Assembly (NCBI GenBank): GCA_018907035.1
Contig: JACCIC010000216.1
Span: forward strand, 820,501 to 884,500
DNA from: Sycobia sp. Sy_11
Lineage: Eukaryota > Arthropoda > Insecta > Hymenoptera > Epichrysomallidae
DNA: 64,000 nucleotides
Reading direction: 5' to 3'
Below, piece after piece: positions 21,546-32,830 of the stretch (position 1 is the first letter of the stretch; every line of letters starts with the position of its first letter). The notes beneath the pieces were generated by a model. The model ran no database searches. It worked only from the letters and a program-made list of their open reading frames with translations, and was not told the DNA's origin. Position numbers and translations under genes: made by a program.

Positions 21546-22424
21546 ATTACTTCATCACACTTTATTATTATATATTATATAACAATTATTATTTATATAT
21601 CACAAATTATTATTATTTATTGTTAATGAATATGTGCGAGCTTATGGCTTGTCAGAAACTGATTCCTGTGCATGCGAATGAATAAATAAAATTTTGTTTA
21701 ATTATACCAGAGTGTTGTAATTATACTATGTAAATGCTCTTGTGAAATTTTACAAAAACATTTACTAGAAAAAAAGGATCGTACTTTTGAATACTATAAT
21801 TATGCAGTAAAATAAATTTAATTGTGATTTTATATTTTAAAATCTTAATATAAAATTAGAAAAGTATTTATGGTCATGTACTAATTATTGTCAGCTAGTG
21901 GTATAATTACCCTATATATTTGTAAAATATTTTGCTTTAAGAATATAAATTTGAAACTCGTTTCAAACAATACTTTTTCAAAAGTCCAGCGGATTTTCAT
22001 GAAATTTTCATTTATGTTTAATTGCAATTAGAAATTTTAGGAAATTTTTTACTTTATTAACGATTTTTTTGTAATAAACTTTCAATCCATCGGCATATGA
22101 AACACTATGTAATTTATATCGCAAAGTGAAAGGCCAAATATTTCGAAGAAAATTCCAAATGCACGAATCATTGGAAACCTCCAAATCTTTCTTTTGTCAT
22201 TTTTTTCCCATCCTCAAAACTTTACCAAATGCAAATCAGATAAATTTTTTAATCCGATAATCCTTGTACTGACGTCGCTCTTGTACAGCAGGCCTGGCCA
22301 GTCCGTTCAGGCGTACTCGTGCATTGCATCGTTCACCTGGCGACCTGACGCAGTCAATTGCCATAATACGAGATCAGACAATTAAGTTATGCGAAAAAAT
22401 TAAAAAATCGAATATATTTAAAAA
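21546..22424. other. AT-rich spacer
   Basis: No credible coding region. A mildly GC-richer patch lies at 22,270-22,370 without recognised motifs. Confidence 0.6.
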
Positions 22425-23320
22425 TTAAGATACATCGCTACGATCCCCTTCAAAGTAATCCCTTCCCGCATGTATATTCCATTGAATTTTTCAGTTTTTG
22501 TAACAATTCTGGAACACTTCTTGTGGGACTTCTGAGTACCCCCGTCACAGATTCTTAGATATCTTCAACGGAGTCAAAATGTCGATCTTTGACGAATTTT
22601 TTCAAATAGGGGAAAAGGAAAAAGTCGCAGGGTAACATGTCCAGTAAATAGGGCCGTTATGGTAACGTTGCGATGCCTTTAGACGCCAAAAACTGAGAGA
22701 CACTGAACGTACTGTGATAGGGGGCATTGTCCTGATGCAGAACCAAAGTATTCGCGATCTCTAGACGCACTCTGAGCAGCCGTTTTCGTAATTTTTCGAG
22801 CACATTGCGGTAGAAAACTTGATTGACTGTTTGTCCAGGTGGTAGAAACTCTTTGTGAATCATCCCTTTGCTGTCGAAGAAGCAAATGCACATGATTTTT
22901 AACTTTGGACTTGCTCATTCTCGCCTTCTTTGGCCTTGGCGCTGTTAACTTTGACAGCCACTGATGACTTTGTCGTTTAGTTTCGAGGTCATATTGAAAG
23001 AATCAACTTTCATTATCAGTAATAACTCGATCGATAAGAGTAGGATTACTTTCAACCTACTCGAGACAATCTTGAGCGATGTTCAATCGGTAAAAATCTT
23101 TCTAATTATTTCCCAGTTAATATTCAACTTGTCAGCCAACATTCGAATGGTTATTCGCCGGTTTTGACGAACAAGGGCACGAACGCGCTGCGTTTTCACG
23201 TCTCACGGCCTTTTTTAAAATTGGTGTACCACCGAAGCATCTGACTATGACTCAGAGCATCATGACCATACACTTTAAGCACTTTTTGGTTTATTTTTTC
23301 TATTACTGATTTTATTTAAA
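22425..23320 (-). pseudogene. mariner transposase, inactivated (family B)
   Basis: Minus-strand remnant. The N-terminal part near 23,310-23,190 reads VYGHDALSHSQMLRWYTNF, the usual mariner helix-turn-helix start. The C-terminal half (22,893-22,657 and beyond) reads HKEFLPPGQTVNQVFYRNVL, then HQDNAPYH, then LPCDFFLFPYLKKF after a frame-preserving TAA. The last two catalytic Asp are 34 residues apart. The tail ends YFEGD with a stop at 22,425. The first catalytic Asp region is lost in a decayed middle with stops. Its residues differ clearly from the other mariners here, so it is a separate family. No TIR pair was identified. Confidence 0.85.
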
Positions 23321-23837
23321 TTAAGCAATGTTAGTGTCATTGTAATAATGACGATTATCTTCAGTACAAATTAGTTTAATAAAATTTATTGTTACTAATG
23401 TAAAGAATTATCCATGTAATTTCTAAAAAGAATAAATAGTATAGAATTGTATATAATTGTATAAAAGAATAGAAGAATAAATTGTGAATTCTCAGAATAT
23501 CTCTACCATTTTTATTCATAATTATTTTAATCATAATTAAATTAAAACTTTTTAAAATTTAATTATAAAGAATGGTTTATAAAATACAATAGGCTTCTTT
23601 CTCTCTGCTATGAAATATTTACCCAAAGTAACTATTTCTTTTTCTAATTTCGAGTAATCAAATTTTAAAAAATGATTAAAATAATTTTTTAAATTATGAG
23701 GGTTGCTATTTATATTTTGATCCTTGGCGTACCAAGTATTTACAAACGCCATCTGATGTCTCCAATTGAAAGTTTGATTTCTTTAACCATAACTTGTGTT
23801 ATCTGCAGCGTTTTGAAAATTTTGTCTGAGCGAAAAA
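23321..23837. other. AT-rich spacer between two mariners
   Basis: No gene recognised. The last 80 bp may include the left end of the following mariner, but I could not define its TIR. Confidence 0.5.
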
Positions 23838-24863
23838 ATGGAAATAACTCATGAAAATTTTCGTGCGATGATTTTTTACGACTTCTGATGTGTATCAAGG
23901 CAAGAATGCATTGCTCAACTTATTTCAACTTTTGACGATGAAGCTCCATCCTTGGCCACTGTGAAACGCTGTTATAATAAATTTAATCGTAGCGGCAGTT
24001 TGCTCCAGGACTATTTGCGTGAAGGTCGTCAAAAATCGGTTGTTGTGCCAGAAAACATTGATGCTGTGCACGAACTGATAAACCAAGATCGTCATACAAC
24101 ATACTACGAAATTGAGACATCTTTGTGCGTTAGTATGACAAGCATCAATAAGATGTTGTATGACCATTTAAGTGTTAAAGAGATTTGTTTACGTCGGGTT
24201 CCGCATAATTTTACAAAAGCTCAAAAAGATGCTCGTATCAATTGGTACAAAGAAATGCTCAAGAAATTCAATCACGGTGCATCAAAAGCTGTGTATAACA
24301 TCTACACAGATGACAAATCTTGTATCTATGCGTATAAGCCCGAAAGAAAACAGCAATCCACTGTATGGATCTTCCAAGACGAACCAAATCCGATAAAAGT
24401 GGTTCGTGCTTGGAACACCTCGAAGCAAATGGTCGCCAGTTTCTTCGAAATATCTAGAAATATTGCAGGCATGCCGACAGAGTAACTTAGAACGGTGAAT
24501 TCTAAATTATATATAACCATTTGTTTGCCGGAAGTGCTTTGTGAAATACGAAAAAACAACCAGCAATGAAGGATTATTCTTCATCATGACAATGTGAGTT
24601 CTCATACTTCGGTTCAAAAAAACGATTTTTGGACTAGTCAAAACATTGAATAGATGGGTCATTCGCCTTATAGCTCTGATTTGGTACCCAATGACTTCTT
24701 CTTATTCCCGCTCATCAAAAATAAATTGTATGGTCAACGTTTTGCGACACCTGAAGAAATCGTTGATGCATTAAAAAATCATTTTTGAGAGGCACCTCAA
24801 TCTGAGCGATTAAAAAAAAGTTAAGAAAAAGTGTTAGAAAAATTCCGTTCTCTAAATAATTAA
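23838..24863 (+). pseudogene. mariner transposase, inactivated (family C)
   Basis: Start at ATG 23,838 (MEITHENFRAMIFYDF), then an in-frame stop and a long open run of 177 codons from 23,952 to 24,485. That run includes the HTH linker (VVVPENIDAVHELI, ...HTTYYEIE), the PHNFTKAQKDAR block and QQSTVWIFQDEPNP. The first catalytic block is TDDKSC, where related enzymes have TGDESW, so the Asp survives but its neighbours are changed. After the stop at 24,483 the frame continues with HHDNVSSH and LVPNDFFLFP; second and third Asp are 34 residues apart. At least five stops inactivate it. Confidence 0.9.
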
Positions 24864-25569
24864 TTCAAAAACCTTGAAACACATTTTTCTCAGATGGAGT
24901 GTTTGTCGAGAACAAATTCATAGAACAAAAAAGCAGTATTATAATGATTTATATAGTGATTGTTTCAAATATTTAAAAAAAATTTTATTATTATATAATA
25001 CCATAATTTGAAACAACCATAACTTTTATTGTTTTGCACGTGAAAATTATATCTGGGCCAAAAGCCACACAATATTCGAAAATATAAATATACAAGTTGA
25101 TTTTCAGGGAAAACAGCGACGGAACGATTTAAATTTTTTCCAAAAATGTCGCTTCTATTGAAAAAAATTTATAGAACACAGAAGATGTATGTTGATGGAA
25201 TGTACAACATTTGTTAAAAATTGTTTTTCATGATCCTTCTTATTTTTCGAGATCAATTCCAAAAGCCATCATTTCTATGAGTTTTTATGTATTTTAAAGT
25301 GAAAATTAAATTTTCAAAAAATGACAGTATGATATTCGTAAACAACGATCCAAAAGACAAATGTACAAAATTTCCGCAACATCGGGTATGAGCGCTTTTC
25401 GGCATTTTACCCTTTATTTAGTTTAAAAAATTATATATTCATTTAGTCTGTATATTTGGCGACTTAAAAATCATTAAAAATAAAGAATTGTTTATGGTAT
25501 ACGAACAAATGTCACATACTATATTAATCCATAATTGAAAATAAAATAATTAAGATAATGTTTTTTAAC
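24864..25569. other. AT-rich spacer
   Basis: No gene or repeat recognised; may include the right end of the family C mariner. Confidence 0.5.
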
Positions 25570-25977
25570 ATACTACTTTGTACAAATTTGAGTAAGACTT
25601 TTGAATTCAAACTTACCGGGTTTATCGATTCGATGGTTTTTGCATCACGATAATGTACCAGCTCACACTGCATTGATGTTATACGAACATTTCCCGAAAA
25701 ATTCCACCAATATCGTTCCTCAACTACCATACTTGCCTGATTTAGCACCGTGTGACATCTGGCTGTTTAGCAAACTCAAAAGACCACATCGAGGACACGG
25801 TTTTAATTCGATTGAAGAAATAAGAGCCGAATCGAAGAAGGAACTGATGGCCATTCCGGAATACGGGTATAAAAAATGTTTTGAAAATTAAAAAAAGCGT
25901 GGGCATAGTTCCATTGCATCCGGGGGGGGGGTTATTTTGAGTAATAACGTCTTACTCATATTTGTACACAGTAGTAT
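25570..25977 (+). mobile_element. internally deleted mariner, family A
   Basis: Both TIRs match those of the 802-2,094 element: left 'tactactttgtacaaat', right 'atttgtacacagtagtata'. About 45 bp of left end is fused directly to the C-terminal third of the transposase gene, so roughly 900 bp of the middle are gone. The remaining frame (about 25,630-25,891) reads RWFLHHDNVPAHTALM and LAPCDIWLFSKLKRP, then a stop after KKCFEN. It keeps better coding similarity to the mariner consensus than the long copy. A C/G run at 25,922 precedes the right TIR. It could only move if supplied with transposase. Confidence 0.9.
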
Positions 25978-26163
25978 ATACAAAAGTGAATGATGTTCTA
26001 TAGAAATATATTTTATAGAAATTTATATATATATATATATTATAACAGGGCTCTAGGTTACCAAGGTACTAAATACGACCTTGGTGTATCTCTTCTAATT
26101 TACCTAATCCTATTACTATTAAGATAGAAAATAATAATTTAAATAATTACATTTTTTAATTAC

Positions 26164-26208
<45 letters not shown>

Positions 26209-26211
<3 letters not shown>

Positions 26212-26994
26212 TCACTTCTGTATAAAAAGGCAGTATCCATCTTTTGCTTAAAAAATATGCTATTTGCATACCAACATTTTGCTTGAATTTCAGTTGGCAT
26301 CACTACGAAAATATGGTTGATTACGATATCCCGTTACTTCAAGACGATTTCTATAGGCTTCTATAGTTGTGTGTTCGGATGATATTATGCGATATCCAGG
26401 TGTCTCTGGGCGATTTATATGGGGAATATTGTATTTAGTTGATAGAAAACGACGTCAAAATATGAGGAAAATCAACTTCTATGGCAAGATTCGTGTTGGG
26501 ACGGTAAAATACGATATCTAGGTCTTTCCGAATGACTTCTACGGGGAGTGTTGTGTTTAGTCCTTAGGAAGCGATGCTAACTTTCTCGGGATGACTTCTA
26601 ATGGGACTATCATGTTTAGTTGGTCGCCAACTTCTACGGGGAGCTTCGTGTTCAGATGATAGAATGCGATTTCCAGATGATTTGGAACACCTTCTACGGG
26701 GAGTGTCGTGTTTAGTTGGTGGGAAACAATGTTCACGTATATCAGTACGACTTCTATGAAGAGATTAGTATTCTATCATTCGAACATGCATACTTCCAGT
26801 AAGTCTCGTTTCGGGATACCTGGACATTGTATTCTAACTTCCCAACACAAAACTCTCTATAGCAGTCGTCCCGCGACATTTCCTATAGTCCGAACATGAT
26901 ACTCTCTGTAAACGTCGTCTCGAGACACTTGGACATCTTTTTTTACCGCTCGAACTCGAAAGTACAATTTTCTCAATTAAAACCGTATTTTATA

Positions 26995-27058
<64 letters not shown>

Positions 27059-27214
27059 CTTTTTATACAGAAGCGACGATAGGTAAATTGCGGTTAATTG
27101 TTAATAGAAATATAGATTTTTATATATAGAGTACTTTTTACTTAGATATTATTGAATTGCTTATGAAATCGGTTAAATTATTATCTCGGGCGAAGCCGAG
27201 ATGGGGGATGCTAG
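26209..27214 (+). mobile_element. non-autonomous Helitron copy 1 (5' truncated)
   Basis: The 3' end has a stem-loop TCTCGGGCGAAGCCGAGA followed by ATGGGGGATGCTAG and then T, a typical Helitron 3' terminus (hairpin plus CTRR, insertion before T). Internal sequence includes the 60-bp minisatellite with an orientation switch near 26,770. The 5' terminal 0.7 kb is missing and replaced by (TA)n. No Rep or helicase coding sequence is present. Confidence 0.8.
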
Positions 27215-27309
27215 TATATAGTATATATCTGTATATAATTCCTAATATAAATGTGAAATATCTACTCTAACGTATACATATTTTCATTTTTACTTTCTGG
27301 GATCGATTT

Positions 27310-27449
27310 TTGTTTTTATCATATCATATATCATATCATATCATATCATACCATACCATATCATATCATACCATACCATACCATATCATATCATACCATA
27401 TCATATCATATCATACCATATCATATCATATCATATCATATCATATCAT
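27310..27449. repeat. (ATATC)n-type pentanucleotide tract
   Basis: About 140 bp of 'catat'/'ccata' pentamers directly before the 5' end of Helitron copy 2. The same pentamer abuts the 5' ends of the other copies (32.8, 53.3 and 59.6 kb). Confidence 0.9.
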
Positions 27450-28137
27450 CATACTCATACTAATTTATAAAGACAAAGCGTGTTTTTGTTTGTACACGAT
27501 AACCGAAAAAGCTATTGAACCGATTGTTCTGAAATTTGACATATAGATTTTATATTATCTTGTTATCTTGGGAATGACGTAGGCTATGTTTTTTATTGAA
27601 AATCATTTTACTTTCATCAATAAATTAAGTTAATGGTTTGAAAAATCAGTTCCACCAGCGGCCAGTAGGTGGCGTCTTGAATCACGAATATCAACCCAAA
27701 GTGGTCCGCTTAAAGTATTAATACCAGGCCAGATCAAACGAATGTTATATGCAACTTTGGGATTCGTATCCTAAAGAAGGTGTGGCGTTAGTCAGTATTA
27801 CCTTTTATGTGCTTCAGGTTAATCTGATACTACACTCACACCTTATGGATATCTTTTGATTTTTGTAAATTTTATTTTCTCTTACGTGAGAAAATCTGCC
27901 ACTCTCACTCTCACTCTCTTCTCTCTCTTTCTCCGTCTCTCTGTTTTTCTTTCTCCTTCTGTTATAAAATGGTTCTGTATGCCAAATCATACTGAATATG
28001 ATTTGTGATGACAAATTATATTTTTGTTTTTATTCATTATATTAACTTCAGAATTGTGACAAGAGATTGTTTTTTTTAGTTTGAAAAAAAGAAATGATTG
28101 CAAAATAGGGTTCTTTTACCAACAACCTAAAAAAAAC

Positions 28138-28177
<40 letters not shown>

Positions 28178-28243
28178 CACTTCTTTATAAAAAAGAAATA
28201 TCCATCGTCTGCTTAAAAAATATGCTATTCGCCATACCATTTT

Positions 28244-28380
28244 TGTATCGTCGAGAATCCGCCCTTCTTCGTTCGGAATCTCGAATTTGACGTGGATTGG
28301 TATCTGATAAGGTTAACAATTAAAACAGAAAATTTTTTGGGCAATGTGGGAAATTCCCTTTATTGGTCCTAGGGAAAAAA
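28244..28380 (-). repeat. 3' LTR of BEL/Pao element (truncated)
   Basis: The 137 bp starting 'tgtatcgtcgag' align with the first 137 bp of 31,110-31,761 at most positions. Similarity stops abruptly at 'ggaaaa', the edge of the internal deletion. Confidence 0.9.
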
Positions 28381-28414
28381 GCCTTACGCTGAGTTCGAAA
28401 ACATGAATGACTCC

Positions 28415-29640
28415 TTAAAGCGTCCAAAAAATGCGTTGGTAACGACGATCATCAGGATGTAATAGAATTTGACGGTACATCTTAGCGTTATCAGCGATCA
28501 AAACATATACATAGCCACGAAAACGCAATACGTGTTTTAAAAGCGAATCTTCCAAATTACGGCCAACCCATAGAATATCGTTCAGCGAAACTCCATTACT
28601 CGATTTAGCCGAAGCATCGAAAAGGACGCGAACCTTAGTGGTTTCACTGGACACCTTAGTCATAGCGTGGTGAGGTAGATAATAACCCTTTGTTGATTCG
28701 TTTTTTATTAAAGACATATGTCCCAAATCGATGTATTCTTGCATGACCTTGCCGTACTCACTCTGAAGATCGGGATTCGTATGAAATCGCCTAAGCAAAG
28801 ATATGAAGCGCTTAAGCGCGCCGGTTCCAGAATCATCCAAATCGGGCTCGCTCTGTCGGAAGGGCAAGCGCACAATGTATCGCCCGTTCACGTCACGAAC
28901 GGTGTTTTCGTTATAATGAAGCTCGCATGCTCTTTCGCCTAGAGATTTTTGGATGTTATCGCTGATGTCTTCGATTTTCCAAAAACGTTGCTTGATGAGA
29001 ACGGTTAGATTACACGCTGCAGTCGTGCGCAGCCGATGTATATCGGGACCCCCGGCGAGTATCCATCCTAGTTGGGTTTTCTGTATGAGAAAATCTCGGC
29101 CATCATTCGAGATATTAATTTGCCCAACCGAAAATAGCGACAATGTAGGACCCGCCCCTATTAATAAATCTACCGATTTAGGTATATGGAAATACGGATC
29201 AGCTAATTTTACATTCGCCGGAAATTTGATAAGCTCGCGAGGAAAAATCTCATCCGGAACCATACCTGTAATTTTAGGTATTATTAACAAAGACAGTGTT
29301 TTTTCAAAATTTCCCGCTGTAGAGCGAAATGTAATTTGAACTGTTCCTCTTGCAGCAGTGTACGTGTCACTGATCGCGCTGATTGGTAGGGAACACGGTA
29401 TTATCGAAAGTTTCAAGCGGTTCACTGAATCAGAAGTAACATTTGCATGTACTAAAACGGTAGCGGTCATCATGAGATCCAATCGTAGCGCACGCGAAAC
29501 GGTGGTTAGTGTGTTCAAAGATAGTCATGATGGGGCGACCATACCGACGACCCCACCCTTTATGTTGCTATGCGATGTTGATGCAGTGACGATTCGTTTC
29601 TCGTTGTGTAAAAGCGTGTGATGGAATTTACAGCATCTTT
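28415..29640 (-). pseudogene. BEL/Pao pol: protease region and start of RT
   Basis: A 367-codon frame (29,518-28,415) covers the Pao-type peptidase region (TLSLLIIPKIT, SVDLLIGAGPTLSLF, QTQLGWILAGG-like QKTQLGWILAGG) and the RT N-terminus (DLQSEYGKVMQEYIDLGHMS, GYYLPHHAM, KVRVLFDASAKSSNGVSLND). It ends inside RT after RQILLHPDDRRYQRIFW. The expected catalytic D-S/T-G of the peptidase cannot be found, so that site looks altered. Upstream, in the same strand, are remnants of the zinc-binding linker. The end coincides with the internal deletion, so no polymerase active site (YxDD) remains. Confidence 0.88.
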
Positions 29641-30790
29641 TACAATGCGTAGAATTACACGGAGGTTTATGTTCTCGTAAGTAATTAAAGCAAAGCTTCT
29701 TAGTCTTAACTACGACCTATCTCTTGGACTTTCAATTTCGCGAAACTCGCACATTGATAAATGTGATGGCCCTGACTGCAATATCCGCATGCGTCTGTAG
29801 TGCTCGTATTGAACGCACGCGACGGCCGAGTCGGTTCGCTTGGTCTTCGAGGTGCGCGACAATATATCACCAGCTCGTTTGTTGGGCGACTCCGCCCGAG
29901 AGTATGCCGAATCTAAATTTAAATTATCGAGACGCACGACGTATTCGTGTACAAACGTATAAAACTGTCGGAAAGAAAGCATCGAATCCGATTTAAGAGT
30001 ACGTTCCCATTCTAATCTCACCTCATGGGAAAGAGCTCTTTCAAAAAATAAACCATCATACTCTCATCCGGTATGACACCTAAATCCTCGAGCATAGCCT
30101 TATGCTGTTGCGCTTCGTCAACGAGTTTGAAAAGAGCCTCGGAAGATGTCCATTGCAATGGTGTTGTTTTACAAAAAGCGTTATCGAAGAAATCGAAATA
30201 GTGTTTAGTCGTAAGAAGTCGCTTTTTCTCATAGAGTTCAATTAGTAGTTCCCAGGCCCTTTTATAATTGTCCGAACTTGCGGGGAAGAGATCTAAATTT
30301 TTTTCTGCACTTCCCAATAAGGCGTTTCGGAGATAAGTGAATTAGCCAAATCATCAATATCCGAACGTGAATCAATCTTCGATTTAAAAATATCTTTAAA
30401 TAATATCCAATTATCGTAATTACCGTCAAATTTCGGTAATTTAGTGACTGTTAACTTAACGGCCTTCTGATTTTCGATTATCGTTGAATTCGTAAAATTC
30501 GGTAATAAATATGAATTTTCTCGATTTCCGTGCGCAAATTCTGGCGCGGTTGTTTCTGATATCGATAATATCAAGGCGTAGAAGTATCTTGAATTTGATT
30601 CATCATCATTTTCTTTCGTTTACTGAAGATTCGCGTGCAAATCTTTATATTTATGAAATTGTTCCGTAAGTCGTTGAACGCGCAATTTGATATTCATAGC
30701 GCTCAATTCGCCACGATCCACGGCCGCGCGTAAGTTAGTCATCTCTCCTTTCAAAATCGACCGTTTTTTATCTATAGCGAACGGAGCCAT
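29641..30790 (-). pseudogene. BEL/Pao gag, interrupted
   Basis: The start at ATG 30,790 (MAPFAIDKKRSILKGEMTNL) opens a 56-codon frame ending at TAA 30,620-30,622. The same frame continues to 30,293 with the conserved gag block LPKFDGNYDNWILFKDIFKS. The gag then jumps frames: 30,317-30,018 has YKRAWELLIELYEKKRL and 30,021-29,710 the following helical part. Zinc knuckles CGYCSQGHHIYQC (about 29,795-29,745) and CKRCCKFHH (about 29,640) appear in a further frame. One stop and at least two frameshifts disable it. Confidence 0.85.
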
Positions 30791-31088
30791 GATTGTGCGC
30801 GTGATTTTACTGCGTCTAGGCTAAGACGCGTGGGAGAAAGATTGAAAATTTTGTTTGCCAAGAATGACGCGGATGCAGACTAACACACAGCCTAGTCCTT
30901 CTATGAATCGCTTAAGCGATATCTCGTTTTTCTTAATGGAAAAATTTAATTTTACTTTTTGAAATGATGAATTGCGAAAAAATCAAAAATCTTTGATTAT
31001 TTGCGATGCAGACTCGATTCTTGGCTGACCGGGAAAGAGTTGCACCGGAGAGTGATATAGACGTCGAGGCTGGTCGTTGATGTCCCAA

Positions 31089-31105
31089 CCTCACAGGAGG
31101 CACCA
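31089..31105 (-). other. primer binding site of BEL/Pao element
   Basis: Four bases inside the 5' LTR boundary the minus strand reads TGGTGCCTCCTGTGAGG, beginning with the TGG that pairs with a tRNA CCA end. The tRNA is not identified. Confidence 0.65.
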
Positions 31106-31109
31106 ATTT

Positions 31110-31761
31110 TGTATCGTCGAGAAACCGCCCTTCTTCGTTCGGAATCCCGAATTTGACGTGGATGGGTAACTGGTAAGGTTATCAAATAAAACACAAAATT
31201 TTTTGGGCAAAGTCGGAAATTCCCTTTATTGGCCCTAGAGGAAAAGTGTTATAAATGTTATGTACATAAACTTATATGTATATACGTATATGAAAATATT
31301 TTCATATATGGTCCACGTGAATTGGACCGGTGTGTAGCTACACGTACACCAACGTGCGGGGAGCGCTCAACAGCTCGACCAATACAGAGGTGTCAGGAGC
31401 TAATCTTATCGACCGACACCAATGTGACGGTAACACTAAGCGATTGACCGACACGATATGTGGGGAATGCTTAGCGTGTAATAATTTGATAGAATATTAA
31501 ATTATAGCATTTATACTTGAACATAAAGAAAGTCACGAACTCTTATCGATTCGATCGAAAAGTGTGCGTTTCCGAAGGCTTAATCGTTTGAAACTGAGAA
31601 AAAACACTATAGCAAGGGAACTATAGCAACGTTTATTCCTTTTTTTATTTTTCGCATCAAACAAACAAAAAATGCATGGCCAGCGCGCGCTTCAAGGCAT
31701 ACGGCGGATGGATGTGAATCAGGCTCTCGATTTACTTTTGTTCCTCTGCATAGAGTGAACA
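31110..31761 (-). repeat. 5' LTR of BEL/Pao element
   Basis: 652 bp with TG...CA ends on both strands (sense strand starts TGTTCACTCTATGCAG and ends CGATACA). It is flanked on the outside by the ATTTT duplication and on the inside by the PBS. Confidence 0.9.
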
Positions 31762-32467
31762 ATTTTGCTTGAATTTCAGTTGGCATCTCGGTATTCATAT
31801 ATTCACGGTATTTCATTGAAAAAACGAAAGTATACGAAATATGTAATATATATTGTATGTATATTATATTGTACATATTATATATACACATTATTAATAC
31901 GGTTTCTACTGAGAAATATAGTATTGGCATGTACGGGCGGTTGATTACGATATCCTGTTGCTTCAAGACGATTTAGATATGCAGTTGTGTATTCGGATGA
32001 TAGAAAGCGATGTCGAATTGTCTCTGGGCGATTTCTACGGGAAATATTGTATTTAGTTGATAGAAAACGACGTCCAGATATGAGGAAATCAAATTCTATA
32101 GGAAGATTCATGTTGAGACGGTACTCTTTCCGAACGACTTCTACGGGGAGTATTGTGTTTAGTCGTTAGGAAGCTATGCTAGCTTTCACAGGACGACTTC
32201 TACTGGGACTATCGTGTTTAGTGGGTAGGAAACAATGTTTAGGTATGAAGGGACAACTTCTACGGGGAGTTTCGTGTTCGGATGATAGAATGCGATTTCC
32301 AGATGATTTGGAATGGCTTCTACGGGGAGTGGCATGTATAGTTAGTGGAAAACGATGTCCAGATATGTCATTACGACTTGTATGAAGAGATTAGTATTAT
32401 ATCATTCGAACATGACACTCCCAGCAAGAGTCGTCCCGGGTAACTAGACATTGTATTCTACTTCCTG

Positions 32468-32689
32468 CCACCTTGCCCCTCATAACATTCATTATTTGGG
32501 CTCGTCGTTTCTCCTTCATTGCTTTTAGATGTGTTTATTTCTTATTTTCTATTCGGACATTTTTCAGCAGTGTTCTGCAATTGCCGATAATCGACATGGC
32601 AGACGGACCTTGTTCGGGAACCTACTACAGTTCAATAAAACCAAACACGTTGTGGGCCCGTTTATCTTCAGTTGCTGTCAGATGGTGTA
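32468..32689. other. unassigned segment between Helitron pieces
   Basis: A 220-bp mixed-composition stretch, unlike the AT-rich flanks, carrying 'atggcagacggaccttgttc'. No homologous piece in this window and no recognised motif. Confidence 0.4.
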
Positions 32690-32830
32690 GAATATATGTT
32701 TCAAATTGAGAGCAATTGGTTCAATAGTTTTTTGTTCATTGTGTACAAACAAAAACGCTCTTTGTCTTTATAAATTTGTATGAGTATGATATTATATGAT
32801 ATGATATGATATGTAATGGTATGATATAAT
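32690..32830 (-). mobile_element. Helitron 5' end fragment
   Basis: The reverse complement matches the Helitron 5' terminus: ACAAACAAAAACGCTCTTTG and TTTATAAATTTGTATGA, then 'gatatgatat' pentamers. Only about 110 bp of the element remain. Confidence 0.8.

Larger units (their letters stand above)
28244..31761 (-). mobile_element. defective BEL/Pao retrotransposon inserted in Helitron
   Basis: Minus-strand element with a full 5' LTR (31,110-31,761) and a shortened 3' LTR (28,244 to about 28,380). The target duplication ATTTT is at 28,239-28,243 and 31,762-31,766. Removing the insert restores the Helitron sequence found in other copies, which confirms the ends. Inside are PBS, gag and the pol start; most of RT, RNase H and integrase, plus most of the 3' LTR, are lost in one internal deletion. 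Confidence 0.93.
27450..32467 (+). mobile_element. non-autonomous Helitron copy 2, split by a BEL/Pao insertion
   Basis: The 5' end (TCATACT...AATTTATAAAGACAAAGC, then TTGTTTGTACACGATAACCG and CTATTGAACCGATTGTTCTG) is a typical insect Helitron 5' terminus. The element runs to 28,243, is interrupted by a retrotransposon, and resumes at 31,767 with 'gcttgaatttcagttggcat', exactly where the intact copies continue. The minisatellite part follows (about 32,000-32,460). The 3' end with its hairpin is missing after about 32,467. Confidence 0.82.

Noticed and set aside
27310..27546. 78-codon frame of repeated SYHI residues
   Set aside because: Pure translation of the pentanucleotide tract and Helitron end; the same applies at 53,218-53,541.
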